From positions 1,364,001 to 1,428,000 of the forward strand of contig JAUTDP010000011.1 in NCBI GenBank assembly GCA_033439795.1: DNA of 64,000 bases. The letters run 5' to 3'. This stretch comes from Sordaria brevicollis (taxonomy: Eukaryota > Ascomycota > Sordariomycetes > Sordariales > Sordariaceae). The position numbers were made by a program, and so were the translations under genes. Positions 59,105-64,000 of this stretch are shown one piece after another (the stretch's first letter is position 1; the number at the start of each line of letters is the position of its first letter). The notes beneath the pieces are model-generated. The model did no database searches, was not told the origin of the DNA, and saw only the letters and a list, made by a program, of their open reading frames with translations.

Positions 59105-62100
59105 GGATGCCGATTGTAACAGTGACGGGTGCAGGACGCTCTTGTTCTTGTTTGGCGAGACAAGCGTTGAAGCGTCGGAATCAGAGTGGATCGTCAGACG
59201 GCCAGAACCGGCCAGGGCTAGGAGATGCTCGAAGAGAGACAGGGGAAGCTGGTTTGGCCGGTAAAATAGTGCAGGGGGGTAGCAGATGGAGTGGCTGTTC
59301 GAATCGATCGGCACGGTGGCTCGTGGTTGACCGGAACGTTTTCGGTCTGGTGGACTGTTGGAGGCGGGAAATGGAGAAGATATGATGGCACTACTGTTGG
59401 CAGTAGAAGTGATACGGCCGGCTTTGTTTTTGTGTTGACGAGCAGTGGAACCAAAAGTGTCCCAGGGCACTTCTTTCTGGGGACTATGAGCTGCCCATTT
59501 TTGCTGATTTCCCAAATTGTTCCGGGTTTGTGTGGATTGCGTCGTGGAAAGATGTGTACCTGGGAAAGCCCGAGCTGCGTCAAGCTTTCCTGCGAGGGTA
59601 TGCTAACGAGAAAGTTTCGAGGTTTGGTGGTGCTTCAGTTGCCTCCCGATCGGGGACGGTATAAAAAGGGCTTGTCGAGGGTTGCAGGCGGACACGTGAG
59701 CGATGGCCGTAGAGGGCAAATGGGGTGGGTGATTGAGGGATCGGGATAACTGGTGTAAAAACCAGCTAGAATGTCGAAGGTAGCGGTACTGTTACTGTAG
59801 TAGTGCCTGGGGGGGGCGGGTGTCAAGTTGAGCGCACCATATGTTGTTCAGGCGAGTCGGTGATGTTGAAGAAAGAAAGGTGTTCCATGGGGGGGAAAGG
59901 GCCGGACTTAAAAAAGACGAAATGTGAATTCATTGTCGACAAAAGGTTCGTTGCGGGCTTCGCCCACGGGCAGTTGCAGTGGCAGGTGTGATGGGGGAAA
60001 TTCATGGCGCACTAGCGTAGAGACTGTGTGGGGTCTAGGCCATTGTTTGTTAGCGGCACTGGTACTTGGCTCTACCTACGTATGGGACATGCCGTTTTCA
60101 AATATGCTGCTGTACTTTTATTTTGTAGGTCGCAGCTTCCATACAACACACTTGCCTGGCATGACGCCCTGTGGACCAATTAAAATTGCAAAAGCTCTCG
60201 CTTGCCACTGAAAACACCGTCACTCTCTCATGAATGGAATCGACGATCCCGCCCTCTGGCGGACCCTGCATTAGGAACCTTTTAAAGCTGGCACGGCTGG
60301 ATCCCCGACCCGCCCTGTTTGGTTGGCAGAAAGCTGGATGGCTGCTACCTCCGTCTACCCTAGAAGTTAAGTCAAATTCCAACCCTAGCGTACAGGTACA
60401 CTACAACCAGCGCACCTGTTAACAGTTGTCCATTCAGGCCATTCCACCTCACTGACCATCCACTAATGACGGCGTACGTACAAGCACTTGCCCCCTACAG
60501 CACAGAAAGACAGAGGGATGTGGAAGCGGGTTGGCTCCCCCTCCCTCACTGCCCCTGAACCAAATGCCATAAAGATTTGGTCTCTTCTCAGTCGTGGCTG
60601 CTGCTGTTTCAAAGACCGAAAAGGCAGTCGGGTGCTTCTCTCCGTCTTCACCATGGGCTTTGTCATTAGGTTCACTCGATTAAGTTGACTGAGTGTGAGG
60701 AGTAATATCTGGATATCTCGGGATCGGCCTTTGGCTGACATCACAGGTAACAACCAACAACGAAACCCATCGAGGATGAAATGATGGTAACCAGTCTTGG
60801 GAGATGAACATGGTCCCGGTGTCTCCCGAATTCCCCGACCGTGCCCTCTACAGTATCGTGAACGTTGGTCGGACTCACATCTGGTAAAGGCTTCCAGATT
60901 CGAACTTGATGGAGCGAATCGCCATGATGCACATTCGATATCAGTTAACGGCCAGTTCCGAACTCCGACAAGACCCCGTGTTGGCCGTCTCGCGACGCGA
61001 TCCAAGCTCAACGCAACTGCTGAACGCTTGTTTGCAGTCTTTGACAGGCGAATGGAAACCGAGAAACGGAACTAAAAAGGTGGTTCCGAAACATTCGACT
61101 TGCACAGCAGATATATCAATGTTTTGCTGCACCTATGTAGTGTCCCCGTGGATCATAAATCTTTAAGAAAGCACGCAGACTTTCTGCACCCCTCATTAGG
61201 TATCAGCAGGTTTCCTTCGGCCATGTGCTAGAAAGTGCTACCGAGCACAAGATAAAGTGAGTTCGAGCTGCGAATACTGGGCCAAAGAAATGGAGCAGTA
61301 TAAATGGCAACGCCCATCTTAGGTTGTCAACAAGCAATTCATCCACTTCAGCACAGACTCGGGCGGCTTGTCCAAGTTGGTTCTTTTGAGTTCGTGCAAG
61401 TCCTTTTAGATTGAGTGTACAAGTTACTTACAGTAAGAAGCAAAGTGAGAGGAAGGCTGCAGCGAGGTCGCGTGAGCACGCAGGGCATAACGTCATTGTT
61501 TCTTCGCTTGCTCGGCACCAGCCCAGCCGCATAGTCCGAGAGCGAGTGGTACCGTTCGTTTATTACGAGGGTAAGCGGCTTTGAAGATGGAATGGTGGTA
61601 AGATGGTGAGGGATGTCGCAGTTAACCTTATCGCCGTGCTCATCTGGTAATGGTGTGTAAATTAATCAGCAGCAGCAATGGATGGTTCGTTGGACCCTCG
61701 AGAAGAAGGAAGAGGCAGAAGCGAGTGAGGTTAGGACGAAGCAGTGGGGGGCACATCCAAGAGCTTTACCTCTAACGGCTTCCTACGCCAGGGCGGCCGC
61801 GCCTTACCAACTGTGGCAGTCATCGCCTTCACATCAGATGCCACCCTCTACAAACTACATAGAGCAGTCACATCTGTCACGTCCAATTTTATTTTGGCAA
61901 AGTGAGGCGGACAGAACCTTGCGTGGTAGTGAGTGGTATGTAGGTAAGGTAGTATGGTTTGAACCATTCCTCAAAGAGTTCCGACACGTTCGCGGTTTCT
62001 AAATCCATGCTTAAGACAAAAGCAACCAGGGCGCCACGGCGCCTCTCGTTGGGATTCCATTTACAATCTCAATGCGCTAGGTTAGCACGGCCATCTTCCG

Positions 62101-62801
62101 CGGGCGGACAATTGAAGATACCGACCGCTACCTCTATGTACCTTGGGCGTTGGCAGAAGCTGCCTGTCGAATTGAAGACCTAGAAAATGACATGGAAATG
62201 ATATTCGACAATCAGGTAGGAAAGCAGTCCAGAAGACAAAGAATGGGACTCCAAGAGATTCCAAGGGATTTTCGGAGATGTCTCCTGAACATCGTGATGT
62301 TAAGAGGTGGTCAAGACATCAACTGGGAATTCAACTTTGAAAAAGAGACTTGAAAGGAAAGAGGCCATCGGCAATCCCAGCAGATGGAAAGTTGTTTCCA
62401 CAGATGCACCGAGATGCACCCCACACCGCTGCCAGATCCGTGACAGGCCTCATGATTGGCTCATAGCTGCCCATCCCACTGTATCACTGCATCGCCAGCT
62501 GTTAATCCCCAGCTTCCCGCGTTTCCCCATCTTCCCCTGGGACACCCCCCCCCCCCCCCCCCCCAACGCCTCCTGTCTCGGTGCCCATGCTCTTACAGAC
62601 ACTCTGAATCTCTGGTCAGCCTGGTTGTGTGGGACAATCTCGATGAGCTTATTTGGATTTTCCACTAGATGCTATTCTCTCGAGCTTCGATGGGTCATGT
62701 GCCTGTTTTCCGGTTGTACTCGCCAGAGATTCCGTTCGGTTACAGGTAAAGGTGGCCGGCCAAGACAGCCTCACTCGTGAATACGTCCATGTCTGGTAGC
62801 C
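59105..62801. other. long stretch without a convincing gene
   Basis: 3.7 kb. The first 500 bp are probably the phosphatase leader or extra coding sequence. The rest has only short frames with no recognisable protein, and several of the longer ones lack an ATG. It includes the C20 homopolymer at 62545-62564. It could hold a non-coding transcript, but nothing in the sequence shows one. Confidence 0.5.
62545..62564. repeat. homopolymer of 20 cytosines
   Basis: An unbroken run of 20 C between GACA and AACGCC. It is the longest mononucleotide run I noticed in the window; the exact length may be affected by sequencing error. Confidence 0.85.
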
Positions 62802-62804
62802 ATA

Positions 62805-63201
62805 GGGCCTGTTTGGTTCAACTAGCAAAACGCGTTTTCCCATACAAATCCGACCCCTGTAAAGTAGCAAACTACATTTTGTGGTATTGCTGGGGTTTTG
62901 CTGCAGGTCCTTGGGGGTCATTTGTAGGAAGAGGTATTGCGCTAATGCATAGCTTTCGGAAGGCCGATAAAGGGAATTAGTGGGCCTTTGCAGGCCTATT
63001 TTGCTACTTTCTATCTTCACGCTTTGGAGGTAGAAGATAGCTGTCAGCAGAATGACCGGCCAATCAAACCCCGGTCAAAACAACGCGCTCCCTCGCCCCC
63101 ATCTGGCTGCAATACCTCTCTAACTGCATTTTGGCCTTTGTACCCTCCTCCATGGGGGGCAAGTAATAAAATGCATTGTGCTGGTTGAACCAAACGGGCC
63201 C
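62805..63201. mobile_element. MITE-like element with terminal inverted repeats
   Basis: 397 bp bounded by inverted repeats of about 34 bp (62805-62838 and 63168-63201), with 29 of 34 positions matching. The outer end reads GGGCCTGTTTGGTTCAAC on the left, and GGGCCCGTTTGGTTCAAC when the right end is read inward. ATA flanks both sides (62802-62804 and 63202-63204), as a 3 bp target duplication. There is no transposase frame, so it would be non-autonomous. Three-base duplications and GGGCC-type ends suggest the PIF/Harbinger group, and Neurospora has the small Guest element with 3 bp duplications, but the link is an inference. Confidence 0.75.
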
Positions 63202-63204
63202 ATA

Positions 63205-63565
63205 CAGCTGCTGGTGACGGAGGTTTGGCCCGGAGATGCTCTTACTATCCAAGACTCCGGAAGGATGGTATGCCACGCCAGAAACGTACATCTCAATCCC
63301 GCTATACCCAGTCGGTGAAGGCTACAACGTGGAGGGCAGAGATAGTACCCCCTTTCTGACCGCCCGCGGTCCGACCAACAACAACTAGATTACTACCCAC
63401 AAAACATTTTAAGGTGTCCAGGTTTACCGCCATCCAGAACACATCCACATCATCACACTGTCTCTTGTAGCAAGGGATGCCGAATACTCGACGGTTATGT
63501 GGCAAGGAGAGGCAAAAGGAAGACATGCTTGTTTCTAGGTCAAGGTACGATACAGTCCTGTTACT
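63205..63565. other. spacer before the short-chain dehydrogenase
   Basis: About 360 bp with no recognisable gene; it is the 3' flank of the dehydrogenase. Confidence 0.5.
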
Positions 63566-64000
63566 CTAAGCAATCTTGCCGGGCACATAAGGATGGCCGG
63601 AACTTAGACCGCCATCTACCGCCCATGCCTGGGCGTTCACATAGCTACTCTCGTCACTTCCCAGGAACAAAGCCACACGCGCAATCTCATCAGCATGTCC
63701 ACCTCTCCTGAGAGGGTTGAGTTGTCCAATCTTGCGTTCGGTACCTCGAGCTCGTGCCGTCTCAAATACGGGTGCTGTCATGCCAGTCTCGATCAGGCCG
63801 GGGCAGAGAGCGTTGACCCGGATGTTGGTCCCGACCAACTGGTAAGCAATAGTCTGTGCCATGCTGACGACGGCGGCCTTGGAGGCCGAGTATGGCGTCC
63901 CTCCGGCGTTGGATCGCAGGCCGGCTACCGACGCTGTCATGATGATGCTCCCAGATGATTTTGGCTTCTCCGCCGATGTCTTTTGCATAGCCGGTGCCGC
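63566..64000 (-). CDS. short-chain dehydrogenase/reductase (5' part beyond window)
   Basis: C-terminal 145 residues of an NAD(P)-dependent oxidoreductase of the classical SDR family. The catalytic Ser lies in [12 protein letters not shown], and the Tyr and Lys in PYSASKAAV. Then come the conserved [16 protein letters not shown] and the C-terminal substrate-domain end [22 protein letters not shown]. The N-terminal Rossmann TGxxxGIG motif lies off the right edge. The frame continues open to the last base ([11 protein letters not shown]), so the methionine at 63988 is internal. The substrate is unknown. Confidence 0.92.
   Translation of the reverse strand, partial: AAPAMQKTSAEKPKSSGSIIMTASVAGLRSNAGGTPYSASKAAVVSMAQTIAYQLVGTNIRVNALCPGLIETGMTAPVFETARARGTERKIGQLNPLRRGGHADEIARVALFLGSDESSYVNAQAWAVDGGLSSGHPYVPGKIA

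Noticed and set aside
60463..61011. 182-codon frame on the - strand
   Set aside because: It begins with TTG, not ATG, and shows no family features.

Overview
The window looks like nuclear DNA of a filamentous ascomycete, most likely Neurospora or a close Sordariaceae relative. The genes are single-copy and eukaryotic, with short introns (about 45-90 bp, GTRNGT donors, CTRAC-type branch sites, YAG acceptors). The one long transposon has been destroyed by C-to-T and G-to-A transitions, the signature of repeat-induced point mutation (RIP). The group recQ2, glutathione reductase and xanthine dehydrogenase also fits my memory of Neurospora crassa, but I could not check that by search.

Layout, left to right. 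1-1715: 3' part of an AcuM/RDS2-type zinc-cluster regulator (+). 2488-5811: nine-exon meiotic SPO22/ZIP4 protein (+). 6027-7576: aldehyde dehydrogenase (-). 9189-13394: xanthine dehydrogenase (+). 13744-15213: kynurenine aminotransferase (-). 16394-18595: Rho-like GTPase with a very long N-terminal extension (+). 19462-20532: Dsc3-like ubiquitin-ligase subunit (+). 21214-23435: Ima1-type inner-nuclear-membrane protein (-). 24441-25505: Alg14 (+). 25704-26519: mitoribosomal mS23 (-). 27452-29764: PPR protein (+). 30315-32579: exocyst Sec6 (-). 34033-34370: cytochrome c oxidase subunit of the Cox8/COX7C family (-). 34890-40544: a complete but dead Ty1/copia retrotransposon. 40907-42488: glutathione reductase (-). 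44121-45497: mitochondrial Holliday-junction resolvase Cce1 (+). 45773-47397: RecQ helicase (-). 47998-48960: steroid-5-alpha-reductase-like protein (-). 49734-52949: MINDY deubiquitinase with a CaaX end (-). 54552-55709: ER J-protein (-). 56687-57208: Aim19-like protein (+). 57979-59104: Siw14-like phosphatase with a membrane tail (-). Then follows about 4.4 kb without a convincing gene, holding a MITE-like element (62805-63201). The window ends in a short-chain dehydrogenase (-) that runs off the right edge.

The genes are housekeeping genes with no operon-like logic. Several act in mitochondria (mS23, PPR, Cox8, Cce1, Aim19; glutathione reductase and kynurenine aminotransferase probably in part). 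Others act in ER protein quality control (Dsc3, ER J-protein), N-glycosylation (Alg14), exocytosis (Sec6) and recombination or repair (SPO22/ZIP4, Cce1, RecQ). Splice sites were read by eye from reading-frame continuity and consensus signals.

I found no CRISPR, tRNA or rRNA gene and no clearly new multi-gene system. The most notable items are the RIP-killed copia element with intact boundaries, the MITE-like element, the extended Rho-like GTPase, and two genes with paired in-frame starts that would give mitochondrial and cytosolic forms.
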